This document shows positions 27,182 to 35,911 of a stretch of 64,000 bases of DNA, piece after piece. Positions within the stretch are counted from its first letter, which is position 1; the number at the start of each line of letters is the position of its first letter. The stretch lies in contig CADAIT010000001.1 in the NCBI GenBank assembly GCA_902788095.1, forward strand, positions 186,001 through 250,000. Direction: 5' to 3'. Below the pieces are notes generated by a model. That model saw only the letters and a program-made list of their open reading frames with translations, was not told the origin of the DNA and did no database searches. The position numbers and the translations under genes were made by a program. The stretch comes from an uncultured Bacteroidia bacterium (GTDB taxonomy: Bacteria > Bacteroidota > Bacteroidia > Bacteroidales > UBA932).

Positions 27182-28768
27182 ATGAACACATTTTTCCACT
27201 ATATCACTTTGGCCGGCGTGGCCCTTGCGGCCACCCTGGCTTGCACCAAGGAAAACTATGGTGACGCGCCCAAAGACTGGGACGAGACCGGCGAGTACTT
27301 TGCATCGGCCGACGAAAAAGGCTTCAGCACTTACTACACTCCCGCCATCGGCCGCGTGGGCGACCCCATGCCGTTCTACGACAGCAAGGCCGGCGAGTTC
27401 AAGGTGCTGTACCTGCAGGAGTTCGACAACAACGCCACTTACAACTTCCACCCCATCTGGGGCGTGAGCACCCAGGACGGCGCTTCCTACACTTCGCTGG
27501 GGGAGGTCCTTCCCTGCGGCGCCTCCATCTGGGAGCAGGATGCGGCCATCGGCACGGGCTGCTGCGTGTACAATGAGGCCGACGGCCTGTACTATCTCTA
27601 TTATACCGGCCACAACGGCAACTGCACCAACCGCGAAGTCGTTCTCCGCGCCACTTCCCCGGACTTCAAGACCTGGACCAAGGACCTCCTCTGGGCCATG
27701 AAGGGCGATGACTTCGGGTACTCCAAGGAAGACTTCCGCGATCCGCAGGTGTTCAAGGCCGACGACGGCAAATGGCACATGGTGATTTCCAGCAACCTCA
27801 AGTTCGCTGACTTCGTGTCCGACGACCTCAAGACCTGGTCTCACGCGGGCTCCTTCAACATGGTATGGGACCGCATGTGCGAATGCCCGGACGTGTTCAA
27901 GATGGGCGACTGGTGGTACTTCATCTACTCTGAAGGCTACCGCGCACCCTGGAGCCGCAAGGTCAAATACATGATGGCCACCTCCTGGCAGGGGCTGAAG
28001 GACTGCTTCGGCGATCCGGGCGCCCATTGGCCGCAGGACATGCACGAAGGCGTGCTGGACAGCCGCGCTTTCTATGCCGGTAAAACCGCTTCCAACGGAA
28101 CCGACCGCTTCATCTGGGGCTGGTGCCCTACCCGCACCGGTGCCACCATCTATGACCGGAACGTCAACGTAGGCGCCGCCTCCGAGCCCAACTGGTCCGG
28201 CGCCTTGGTGTGCCACAAGATTCTCCAGAAGGCCGACGGCACCCTCACCCTGGGTGAAGTGCCTGCCATGGCCGCCAAGTACAACCAGAGCAAGACCCTG
28301 AAAGTCATGGCTTCCAACGGCTACGCCGACGGCAAGCTCTCCGGAGACGATGCCTACGTGCTCTACAACCGCCTGGGCGCCCACAACCACATTTCCTTCA
28401 AGGTGACCACCTCCAACCAGCGGGACAAATTCGGCATCTCCCTGGTGCGCGGTACCGACTCCAAAAAGTACTACACCATGGTGCTCAATCCCGAATGGGA
28501 CGATGCCGTGGCCCGCAAGGTGAACTTCGAAGAAGAAGGGGAAGAAGGCAAGGGCTTCATTGAGGGCATCGACGGTTACATCTTTGCCCGTCCGGCCGAC
28601 AATGTGTACAACATTGACATCTATACGGACAACTCCGTGGTGGTGATGTATGTCAACGACGCCTGTGCCTACACCCAGCGCATCTACGGCATCCAGAAGA
28701 ACGGCTGGAGCATCAACAACTACGGCGGTAACATCACGGTATCCGATTTGGCCGTTACCCAGTATTAA
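27182..28768 (+). CDS. GH32 glycosidase lipoprotein, endo-levanase-like
   Basis: A 528-residue surface lipoprotein (signal peptide with TLAC, Cys21). The five-bladed GH32 domain shows the nucleophile Asp61 in VGDPMPFYD, the transition-state residue Asp189 in FRDP and the acid/base Glu236 in ECPD. The first motif differs from the usual WMNDPNG of exo-fructosidases and resembles the endo-acting BT1760 levanase. A beta-sandwich C-terminal module follows from about residue 380. Surface anchoring and its position next to the binding proteins fit a role in cutting fructan to transportable oligosaccharides. Endo-levanase versus endo-inulinase activity is inferred, not shown. Confidence 0.85.
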   Translation: MNTFFHYITLAGVALAATLACTKENYGDAPKDWDETGEYFASADEKGFSTYYTPAIGRVGDPMPFYDSKAGEFKVLYLQEFDNNATYNFHPIWGVSTQDGASYTSLGEVLPCGASIWEQDAAIGTGCCVYNEADGLYYLYYTGHNGNCTNREVVLRATSPDFKTWTKDLLWAMKGDDFGYSKEDFRDPQVFKADDGKWHMVISSNLKFADFVSDDLKTWSHAGSFNMVWDRMCECPDVFKMGDWWYFIYSEGYRAPWSRKVKYMMATSWQGLKDCFGDPGAHWPQDMHEGVLDSRAFYAGKTASNGTDRFIWGWCPTRTGATIYDRNVNVGAASEPNWSGALVCHKILQKADGTLTLGEVPAMAAKYNQSKTLKVMASNGYADGKLSGDDAYVLYNRLGAHNHISFKVTTSNQRDKFGISLVRGTDSKKYYTMVLNPEWDDAVARKVNFEEEGEEGKGFIEGIDGYIFARPADNVYNIDIYTDNSVVVMYVNDACAYTQRIYGIQKNGWSINNYGGNITVSDLAVTQY

Positions 28769-28785
28769 TTCAGGAGATTTTTAGC

Positions 28786-28793
28786 TATATTTG
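28786..28793 (+). promoter_or_regulatory. Internal promoter before the second GH32 gene
   Basis: TATATTTG ends four bases before the ATG at 28798, so the distal part of the fructan locus can be transcribed separately, as a nearly leaderless message. Confidence 0.55.
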
Positions 28794-28797
28794 AAGC

Positions 28798-30558
28798 ATG
28801 AAAAAACTCCTAACCATTCTGGCTCTGCTGCTCCCGGTTCTTGCCGGGGCACAGAGCCTTACCATCACCCATCTGAGCGAAACGCACAGCATGGTGCAGG
28901 TGAGCGGTCACAACCGCTACATCCTGCTCCCTGTGCAGGAGACGGCCCAGGAGGCTGTTGTAAAAGTTTTGTCCAATGGAACAGTGGTCCTCAAGGCCAA
29001 TGTTTCCCTGGCCATTGACAAAACCGACTACCTGGTTCCGCTGGACCTGGGCGAGTGGAACGGCAGCAGCATCCTGCTGGACATCACCATGAAACAGGGC
29101 CGCGGCGTGCGCCGGGATCCTTCGGACGATGTGTGCTGGAGCGAGATGACCACAGCCCCCGCTTTCAACTTTGCCAACAAGGAGAAGAAATACCGTCCTA
29201 CTTACCACTTCTCTCCCGACTGGGGCTGGATGAACGACCCCAACGGCATGGTGTACAAGGACGGAGAATGGCATCTTTTCTACCAGTATAACCCGTACGG
29301 CAGCTTCTGGGGCAACATGCACTGGGGACACGCCGTTTCCAAGGATCTGGTGCACTGGGAGAACCTGGGCATTGCCCTGGCTCCGGACGATTTGGGCGCC
29401 ATTTTCAGCGGCAGCGCCATTGTGGACAAAGAAAATGTGGCAGGTTTCGGCCGCAATGCCATCATTGCCATGTACACCTCCGACGGCGACAGCCAGACCC
29501 AGAGTATTGCTTACAGTAACGACAACGGCCGCAGCTTCACCAAATATGCCGGCAACCCGGTCATCATGGCGGAAGACACCCGGGATTTCCGCGATCCCAA
29601 GCTGTTCTGGGACCCCCAGAGCAAGCAGTGGAAGGTAATTCTGGCCGCCGGACAGGAAGTGCAGTTCTACAGCTCCGACAACCTCAAGGACTGGACCTAC
29701 GACAGCAGTTTTGGCCTTGCCTATGGCAACCACAACGGCGTTTGGGAGTGCCCGGACCTGGTTCGTCTTCCCTTCGAGGGCAAGGACAAGTACGTGCTCA
29801 TCCTCAACATCAACCCCGGCGGTCCCTTCGGTGGCAGCGCAACGCAGTATTTCGTGGGCAGCTACGACGGAAAAACCTTCAAGTGCGACGACCTTCCCAC
29901 CGTCACCCGTTGGATGGACTACGGCAAGGACCACTATGCCACCGTTACCTGGAGCAACGCTCCGGATAACCGCACCGTAGCCATTGCCTGGATGAGCAAC
30001 TGGCAGTACGCCAATTCCGTACCCACCATCCAGTTCCGTAGCGCCAACTCCGTTCCGCGCGACCTGAGCCTCATCCGCAAGGGCAAGGAAGTGCTCCTGA
30101 AGAGCACCCCGTCCCCGGAGGTGGAAGCCCTGCGCGGCAATCCGGTGCAGTATACGCTGTCATCGGCCCCGGTGGAGCTCTTCGACACGCCACAGCGTGC
30201 GTATGAACTGGTCATCCGCTTCAACCTGGCCAAGAAAGAGGACGCCACCTTCGTGCTGTCCAACGAGGCCGGCGAGCAGGTTGTCATGTCCTACAATGCC
30301 GACGTGCAGACCTTCTCCATGGACCGTCGCGGCAGCGGCACCGTGAAGTTCTCCAAGTCCTTCGCGGCCGTAACCACCGCTCCCACCGTGGTGGGCGGCA
30401 AGATGGAGCTCCGCCTCCTGGTGGACAGCGCCAGCATCGAGGCCTTCGGCCCGGACTTCTGCATGACCAACCTGGTGTTCCCCGCCTCACCCTACAATAT
30501 CCTTAAAATGTACGGCAACACCAAGGCCGACGTAACCCTTTATCCGCTTGCGAAATGA
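28798..30558 (+). CDS. GH32 exo-fructosidase (levanase/inulinase type)
   Basis: A 586-residue periplasmic enzyme with a cleavable signal peptide (AGAQ near residue 19). A beta-rich N-terminal module of about 110 residues precedes the GH32 propeller with all classical motifs: WMNDPNG at 144-150 (nucleophile Asp147), FRDP with Asp266 and ECPD with Glu317. The C-terminal beta-sandwich carries the IEAFG segment. It should release fructose from oligosaccharides imported by SusC. The stop overlaps the start of the transporter gene by four bases. Confidence 0.9.
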   Translation: MKKLLTILALLLPVLAGAQSLTITHLSETHSMVQVSGHNRYILLPVQETAQEAVVKVLSNGTVVLKANVSLAIDKTDYLVPLDLGEWNGSSILLDITMKQGRGVRRDPSDDVCWSEMTTAPAFNFANKEKKYRPTYHFSPDWGWMNDPNGMVYKDGEWHLFYQYNPYGSFWGNMHWGHAVSKDLVHWENLGIALAPDDLGAIFSGSAIVDKENVAGFGRNAIIAMYTSDGDSQTQSIAYSNDNGRSFTKYAGNPVIMAEDTRDFRDPKLFWDPQSKQWKVILAAGQEVQFYSSDNLKDWTYDSSFGLAYGNHNGVWECPDLVRLPFEGKDKYVLILNINPGGPFGGSATQYFVGSYDGKTFKCDDLPTVTRWMDYGKDHYATVTWSNAPDNRTVAIAWMSNWQYANSVPTIQFRSANSVPRDLSLIRKGKEVLLKSTPSPEVEALRGNPVQYTLSSAPVELFDTPQRAYELVIRFNLAKKEDATFVLSNEAGEQVVMSYNADVQTFSMDRRGSGTVKFSKSFAAVTTAPTVVGGKMELRLLVDSASIEAFGPDFCMTNLVFPASPYNILKMYGNTKADVTLYPLAK

Positions 30559-31706
30559 ACAAGAAACTGCAACTGATTCCGGTGATGCTCTGTTTCTTTG
30601 CCATGGGGTTCGTGGACCTCGTGGGCATCGCCTCCAATTACGTGCAGCAGGATCTGCAGCTCACAGACTCCGCCGCCAATATCTTCCCGTCGCTGGTATT
30701 CTTCTGGTTCCTCATCTTCTCCGTTCCCACGGGCATCCTGATGAACCGGATCGGCCGCAAGAATACCGTACTCCTGAGCCTGGCCGTGACGGTGATTTCT
30801 CTTGTCCTGCCCATCTTCGGCGAAAGCTACGGCCTCATGCTGGCCGCCTTCTCCCTGCTGGGCATCGGCAATGCGCTCATGCAAACCTCGCTGAACCCGC
30901 TCATCACCAACATCATCAAGGGTGACAAACTGGCCAGCACCATGACCTTCGGCCAGTTCGTGAAGGCCATCGCTTCCTTCATGGCGCCGTACATCGCCAT
31001 GTGGGGCGCCACCGCCGCCATGCCGTCCTTCGGCCTGGGCTGGCGGGTGCTGTTCCCGGTTTACGGCGTAATCGGCATTCTGGCCGCACTGTTCCTGGCC
31101 ATCTCCCCCATTGAGCGGGAGCAGGTGGCGGACAAGGCTTCCGGCTTCGTGGAGTGCTTCAAACTGCTGGGCAAACCCATCGTCCTGCTGAGTTTCCTGG
31201 GCATCATGTGCCACGTGGGCATTGACGTGGGCACCAACACCACGGCGCCCAAGCTCCTGATGGAACGCGTGGGCATGACGCTCACCGAGGCCGGCTTCGC
31301 CACCAGCCTGTACTTTATTTTCCGTACCATCGGCTGCCTGAGCGGCTCGTTCATCCTGTCCAAGTTCAGCCACCGGAAATTCTTCCTGGTGAGCGTGGTC
31401 ATGATGGCCCTGTCCATGTGCGGCATGTTCTTCGGCACCTCCAAGCTGATGCTTTACGTGGCCATCGCCCTGGTAGGTTTCGGTAACTCCAACATCTTCT
31501 CCATCGTATTCTCGCAGGCCCTGCTGGCCGTTCCCGAGAAACAGAACGAAGTGAGCGGCCTCATGATCATGGGCCTGTTCGGAGGTACCGTATTCCCGCT
31601 TCTGATGGGCTTCGCCTCCGATGCCGTGGGCCAGGCCGGCGCCGTCGCCGTCATGACCGTCGGCGTAGCATATCTGTTCTACTATTTCTCTAAAATTCGT
31701 AACTAA
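30555..31706 (+). CDS. MFS-type sugar (fructose) transporter
   Basis: A 383-residue inner-membrane protein with about twelve predicted spans and the major-facilitator loop motif NRIGRKN near residues 58-64. It starts within the stop codon of the exo-fructosidase gene and is followed two bases later by fructokinase. The same order in Bacteroides levan loci (BT1758) points to fructose import from the periplasm. The substrate is inferred entirely from the neighbourhood; the sequence itself only says sugar:proton-symporter-like. Confidence 0.85.
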   Translation: MNKKLQLIPVMLCFFAMGFVDLVGIASNYVQQDLQLTDSAANIFPSLVFFWFLIFSVPTGILMNRIGRKNTVLLSLAVTVISLVLPIFGESYGLMLAAFSLLGIGNALMQTSLNPLITNIIKGDKLASTMTFGQFVKAIASFMAPYIAMWGATAAMPSFGLGWRVLFPVYGVIGILAALFLAISPIEREQVADKASGFVECFKLLGKPIVLLSFLGIMCHVGIDVGTNTTAPKLLMERVGMTLTEAGFATSLYFIFRTIGCLSGSFILSKFSHRKFFLVSVVMMALSMCGMFFGTSKLMLYVAIALVGFGNSNIFSIVFSQALLAVPEKQNEVSGLMIMGLFGGTVFPLLMGFASDAVGQAGAVAVMTVGVAYLFYYFSKIRN

Positions 31707-31708
31707 TT

Positions 31709-32578
31709 ATGGGTAAATTTGTTATAGGTATTGGGGAAGCGCTGTGGGACATGCTCCCCGAGGGAAAGAAACTGGGCGGCGCACCCGCCAACTTCGCCTA
31801 CCATGCCAGCCAGTTCGGCCTGGAAGGAATGGCCGTGAGCGCCATCGGCCAGGATAAACTGGGCGAGGAGATTGTGGAGGCCCTGGACGAGCATCATCTG
31901 CCTTACCACCTGGACCGCGTGGAATACCCTACCGGCACCGTGCAGGTAAGCCTGGACAGCCGGGGCGTGCCGCAGTACGAAATCAAGACCGGCGTGGCCT
32001 GGGACAACATCCCGTACACCAAGGAGCTGGCCGACCTGGCCAGGCAGTGCCGGGCCGTGTGCTTCGGTTCCCTGGCCCAGCGCAGCCCCGTCTCGCGGGA
32101 GAGCATCGGCCTGTTCCTGGATGCCGTGCCCGAGGATTGCCTGAAGGTATTTGACATCAACCTGCGCCAGGACTTCTACAACAAGGAAGTGCTGGATGCC
32201 TCGTTCCGTCGTTGCGACATCCTGAAAATCAATGACGAGGAACTGGTGGTGATGGCCCGCCTGTTCAATCTGCCCGGCCTGGCCCTGGAAGAGAAATGCC
32301 GCTACCTGATCAAGGAATACAACCTCAAGATGCTCATCCTCACCTGCGGCGTGAACGGCAGCTACGTCTTCTATGAAGGCGGCATGTCGTTCCTGGACAC
32401 CCCCAAGGTGCAGGTGGCGGATACCGTCGGCGCCGGCGACTCCTTCACCGGTGCGTTCGTAGGCTCCCTCCTCACGGGGAAATCCGTCACGGAAGCCCAC
32501 GAGACCGCCGTCAAGGTATCGGCCTTCGTGTGTACCCAAAGCGGTGCCATGCCCATCGTTCCGGATAATCTCAAGTAA
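31709..32578 (+). CDS. PfkB-family fructokinase
   Basis: Phosphorylates imported fructose with ATP. The 289-residue product has the N-terminal GGAPANFAYH substrate-site segment and the C-terminal signature DTVGAGDSF (catalytic Asp244). Its location between the permease and the regulator, and the equivalent BT1757 gene, support fructose as substrate; other sugars of the ribokinase family are possible in principle. It abuts the regulator gene with no gap. Confidence 0.88.
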   Translation: MGKFVIGIGEALWDMLPEGKKLGGAPANFAYHASQFGLEGMAVSAIGQDKLGEEIVEALDEHHLPYHLDRVEYPTGTVQVSLDSRGVPQYEIKTGVAWDNIPYTKELADLARQCRAVCFGSLAQRSPVSRESIGLFLDAVPEDCLKVFDINLRQDFYNKEVLDASFRRCDILKINDEELVVMARLFNLPGLALEEKCRYLIKEYNLKMLILTCGVNGSYVFYEGGMSFLDTPKVQVADTVGAGDSFTGAFVGSLLTGKSVTEAHETAVKVSAFVCTQSGAMPIVPDNLK

Positions 32579-35173
32579 ATGGAAAGAAAGCTTCTTCTCA
32601 TCATATCGGCAGTACTTCTTCTCACCGGTTGCTCCGGCGGGAAGAAGTCGCTGGTTATAGGCGTATCACAGTGCAGCGACGACATCTGGCGCAGCAAACT
32701 CAACGACGAACTGTCCCTGGCGGCCCGCGTAGAGGGCGTTACCCTGCGTGTATCATCGGCCGACGACAACAGCCAGAAGCAGATGGCGCAAATCCGCCGC
32801 TTCGTGGCCGAGGGCGTGGACCTGCTCATCGTCTCGCCCAACCAGGTGAGCACCATTACGCCTGCCGTGGAAGAAGCATTCGATGCCGGCATTCCGGTGA
32901 TTCTGTTCGACCGGAAAATCAACTCCGACAAATACTCCGCCTTCATTGGGGCGGACAATGTGGAAATTGGCCGCATCATGGGGCACTACATGGCCGATTT
33001 CCTGGACAAGAAAGGCCTGGTGGTGGAAATTCCGGGCCTGGAGGGTTCCTCCCCTGCCTATGACCGCCACAAAGGCTTTGCCGAGGCCCTGCAGCAATAT
33101 CCCGGCATCACGCTGGTAACGGCCCCGTACGGCGGCTGGCTGCAGGAAGGCGGCTACGACGCCATGGAGGAAGTGCTCTCGCATGGCGTCAGGCCCGATG
33201 CCGTCTTCGGCCAGAACGACCGCATGGCCCTCGGGGCTCGGGAAGCGCTGGGAGCCCCTGCCGATGTCGCTTTCTTCGGCGTGGACGCCCTGCCGGATGC
33301 CGGACTGCAGGAAGTGATTGACGGCGTGCTCACGGCCTCCTACCTGTACCCCACCCGCGGCGACCGGGTGATGGAACTGGCCATGAACATCCTGAACGGA
33401 GCAGCTTATCAGCGGGAAAACTTGCTGGAAAGCGCCCTGGTGGACAGCCGCAACGCACGCATCCTCCAGCTGCAGGAAGCGGAAGTGGCCACCCAGCGGG
33501 CCAAAGTGGAAAACATCAACGCCCGCCTGGACACCTTCCTGATGCAGTACAATGCGCAGCGCCTCGTCATGTGGCTGGTAATCGGCTTCGCGCTGCTGTT
33601 CATCATCATCGCCGCCCAGACTTACTGGAGTTATGTCAAAATGCAGGAGCTTCAGCGCCAGTTGGAGGAGAGCACGGCCGCCAAACTGAAATTCTTCACC
33701 CAGGTGAGCCACGACCTGCGTACGCCCCTCACGCTGGTGGCAGGGCCCCTGCAGCACGTTCTGGAAGGCCCCTTGTCCACGGAACAGCAGCAAACCCTGT
33801 CGCTGGCCCGCCGCAACGTGAGCGTACTGCAGCAGCTGGTGAACAACATCCTGGATTTCAGGAAGATAGAGAGCGGAAACATGCCGCTGAGCGTGTCCCG
33901 TTTTGACCTGCCGGCCGCCGTCCGCGAATGGATGGGCGGATTCAGCAGCACCACCCGTACGCTCTCCTACGACGGCCTGGAAACCCTCACCGTAGAGGCC
34001 GACATGCGCCTGGTGGAAAGGGTGCTCTTCAACCTTCTGGGAAACGCCATCAAACACACGCAGCCGGACGGCCACATCACCGTTTCCGTGGGGCAGGAAG
34101 GGGCAACGGCCTTTTTGTCCATTGCCGATGACGGCGAGGGCATTCCGCAGGAAAACCTGCCCTACATTTTCGACGAATTTTACAAAGGGTCCGATACCGG
34201 CAGCGGCACGGGCATCGGCCTGGCGCTGGTAAAAGCCGTCGCCGAACTGCACAAAGGCGGCGTCCGGGTTGACAGTGCCGTGGGCAAAGGCACCACCTTC
34301 ACCTTGCGCCTGCCGTTGGTGCAAAAAGGCGCAAAGGTATCGGAAGGGCACGACGCATCGGCCTACACGGAACAGTTTGAAGAAACCAACGGCCGGGAGG
34401 ACACCGCCCTGGAAGAGGCTGCCAGCCGCGTCAGCGAAAACGACCGTCCCTCCGTCCTGGTGGTGGACGACAATGCCGACGTACGCAGTTTCATCGGCAC
34501 GCTCCTGGAGGGCGAATACCGCATTCTGAGCGCCTGTGACGGGCAGGAGGGCCTGAAAAAAGCCACGCGTGAACTGCCGGACCTGGTGGTTTCCGACGTT
34601 ATGATGCCGGTCATGGACGGGCTGGCGTTCTGCAAGGCGCTGAAGGAGCAGCTGGCCACCAGCCACATTCCGGTCATCCTGCTCACCGCCAAGTCGCTGG
34701 ACGACCAACGCGCGGAGGGCTATGACTCCGGTGCCGATGCCTACATCTCCAAACCCTTCAGCGAAAAAGTGCTGCTTGCGCGTATCGGCAACCTGCTGAA
34801 GAGCCGCATCCTGCTCAAGGAGCATTATCTGGAGACCGGAGAAAGCGCCGCCCGGCCGCAGGAAAACGACTTTTTGGGACGATTCCGCACACAAGTGCAG
34901 GCGCACCTGGGCGACGAAGACCTGAGCGTGGAACAGCTGGGCTCCGAACTGGGCCTCTCGCGCGTACAACTGTACAGGAAGGTGAAAGCCCTCACCGGCT
35001 ACTCCCCTGTCGAACTGGTGCGCATTACGCGCCTGAAAGCGGCCGAGCAACTGCTGAGGACCACGGACAAAACCGTGGCCGAAGTGGCCTATGCCGTGGG
35101 GTTCGGCACCCCCTCTTATTTCTCCAAATGCTACAAGGAACTCTTCGGCCGCCTGCCCGGAGAAGACCGATAG
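32579..35173 (+). CDS. Hybrid two-component sensor-regulator with periplasmic sugar-binding domain
   Basis: An 864-residue one-protein signalling system. The N-terminus has a hydrophobic signal with a lipobox-like LLTGCSGG, then a LacI/RbsB-type sugar-binding domain (about residues 24-300), one membrane span (329-350), histidine kinase core with His378 in FFTQVSHDLRTP and an ATP-binding module to about 580, receiver domain with the phospho-acceptor Asp673 in VVSDVMMPVMDG, and a C-terminal AraC-type helix-turn-helix (about 755-860). The Bacteroides homologue BT1754 binds fructose, which fits the rest of the locus. It probably activates the promoter upstream of SusC. Confidence 0.92.
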   Translation: MERKLLLIISAVLLLTGCSGGKKSLVIGVSQCSDDIWRSKLNDELSLAARVEGVTLRVSSADDNSQKQMAQIRRFVAEGVDLLIVSPNQVSTITPAVEEAFDAGIPVILFDRKINSDKYSAFIGADNVEIGRIMGHYMADFLDKKGLVVEIPGLEGSSPAYDRHKGFAEALQQYPGITLVTAPYGGWLQEGGYDAMEEVLSHGVRPDAVFGQNDRMALGAREALGAPADVAFFGVDALPDAGLQEVIDGVLTASYLYPTRGDRVMELAMNILNGAAYQRENLLESALVDSRNARILQLQEAEVATQRAKVENINARLDTFLMQYNAQRLVMWLVIGFALLFIIIAAQTYWSYVKMQELQRQLEESTAAKLKFFTQVSHDLRTPLTLVAGPLQHVLEGPLSTEQQQTLSLARRNVSVLQQLVNNILDFRKIESGNMPLSVSRFDLPAAVREWMGGFSSTTRTLSYDGLETLTVEADMRLVERVLFNLLGNAIKHTQPDGHITVSVGQEGATAFLSIADDGEGIPQENLPYIFDEFYKGSDTGSGTGIGLALVKAVAELHKGGVRVDSAVGKGTTFTLRLPLVQKGAKVSEGHDASAYTEQFEETNGREDTALEEAASRVSENDRPSVLVVDDNADVRSFIGTLLEGEYRILSACDGQEGLKKATRELPDLVVSDVMMPVMDGLAFCKALKEQLATSHIPVILLTAKSLDDQRAEGYDSGADAYISKPFSEKVLLARIGNLLKSRILLKEHYLETGESAARPQENDFLGRFRTQVQAHLGDEDLSVEQLGSELGLSRVQLYRKVKALTGYSPVELVRITRLKAAEQLLRTTDKTVAEVAYAVGFGTPSYFSKCYKELFGRLPGEDR

Positions 35174-35190
35174 ATTTTCCGGCGGAAAAA

Positions 35191-35221
35191 TTTGTGAATC
35201 TGAGAATTATTCGTATCTTTG
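35191..35221 (+). promoter_or_regulatory. Promoter of rplU-rpmA-serS
   Basis: TTTG at 35191-35194 and TATCTTTG at 35214-35221 with a 19-base spacer match the Bacteroidetes -33/-7 consensus closely. The 87-base leader that follows contains a 6-bp hairpin (CCTGCC/GGCAGG, about 35262-35279), a candidate site for ribosomal-protein autoregulation. Confidence 0.65.
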
Positions 35222-35314
35222 CAGTCCATTTTTTGAGATGACCGCTAAGCTCAAGCAAGACCTGCCGCAGAGGGCAGGCGCTTACGGCCCGAAACTTTAA
35301 CAAGTTTTTGTACA

Positions 35315-35626
35315 ATGTACGCAATCGTTGACATTGCAAGCCAGCAGTTTAAGGTTGAAGCTGGCATGGATATCTTCGTAAACCGCCTCCCGGCCAAGAA
35401 CGGAGAATCCGTCGAGTTCGACAAAGTGCTCCTCATCGACAACGAGGGCAAAGTGAAAGTGGGTACTCCCTATGTGAAAGGCGCCAAAGTTACCGCCACC
35501 GTCGTGGACGATGACGCCAAGGCAAAGAAAGTGCTCGTGTTCAAGAAAATCCGTCGCAAGGGTTTCCAGACGCTCAACGGCCATCGCCAGAAGCTCACCA
35601 AAATCCACATCGACGCTATCGCTTAA
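35315..35626 (+). CDS. rplU: 50S ribosomal protein L21
   Basis: A 103-residue ribosomal protein with the typical opening MYAIVDIASQQFKVEAG and the basic KKIRRKGFQTLNGHRQ segment contacting 23S rRNA. It leads the rplU-rpmA pair found in nearly all bacteria, with serS appended here. The start follows a long leader with a clear upstream promoter. Confidence 0.97.
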   Translation: MYAIVDIASQQFKVEAGMDIFVNRLPAKNGESVEFDKVLLIDNEGKVKVGTPYVKGAKVTATVVDDDAKAKKVLVFKKIRRKGFQTLNGHRQKLTKIHIDAIA

Positions 35627-35647
35627 CTTTTAAAGGAGAAACAGATT

Positions 35648-35908
35648 ATGGCACACAAGAAAGGTCAATCCAGTTCCAAGAACGGCCGTGAGTCGCATTC
35701 CAAACGCCTTGGTATCAAGAAGTTCGGCGAAGAAGTCGTAAAGGCCGGTAACATCATCGTGCGTCAGCGCGGTACCGCTCACAACCCGGGCCTGAACGTG
35801 GGTATGGGTAAGGATCACACCCTCTATGCCCTTATTGACGGCACTGTCAAGTTCACCCGCAAGCGTGAAAACAAATCTTATGTTTCCGTACTTCCCTTGG
35901 AGAACTAA
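35648..35908 (+). CDS. rpmA: 50S ribosomal protein L27
   Basis: An 86-residue protein beginning [20 protein letters not shown], the flexible basic N-terminus of L27 that reaches towards the peptidyl-transferase centre. It carries [15 protein letters not shown], the family signature. No cleavable N-terminal extension of the Firmicutes type is present. It follows rplU by 21 bases with a Shine-Dalgarno-like AGGAG, and serS starts three bases after its stop. Confidence 0.97.
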   Translation: MAHKKGQSSSKNGRESHSKRLGIKKFGEEVVKAGNIIVRQRGTAHNPGLNVGMGKDHTLYALIDGTVKFTRKRENKSYVSVLPLEN

Positions 35909-35911
35909 GAC

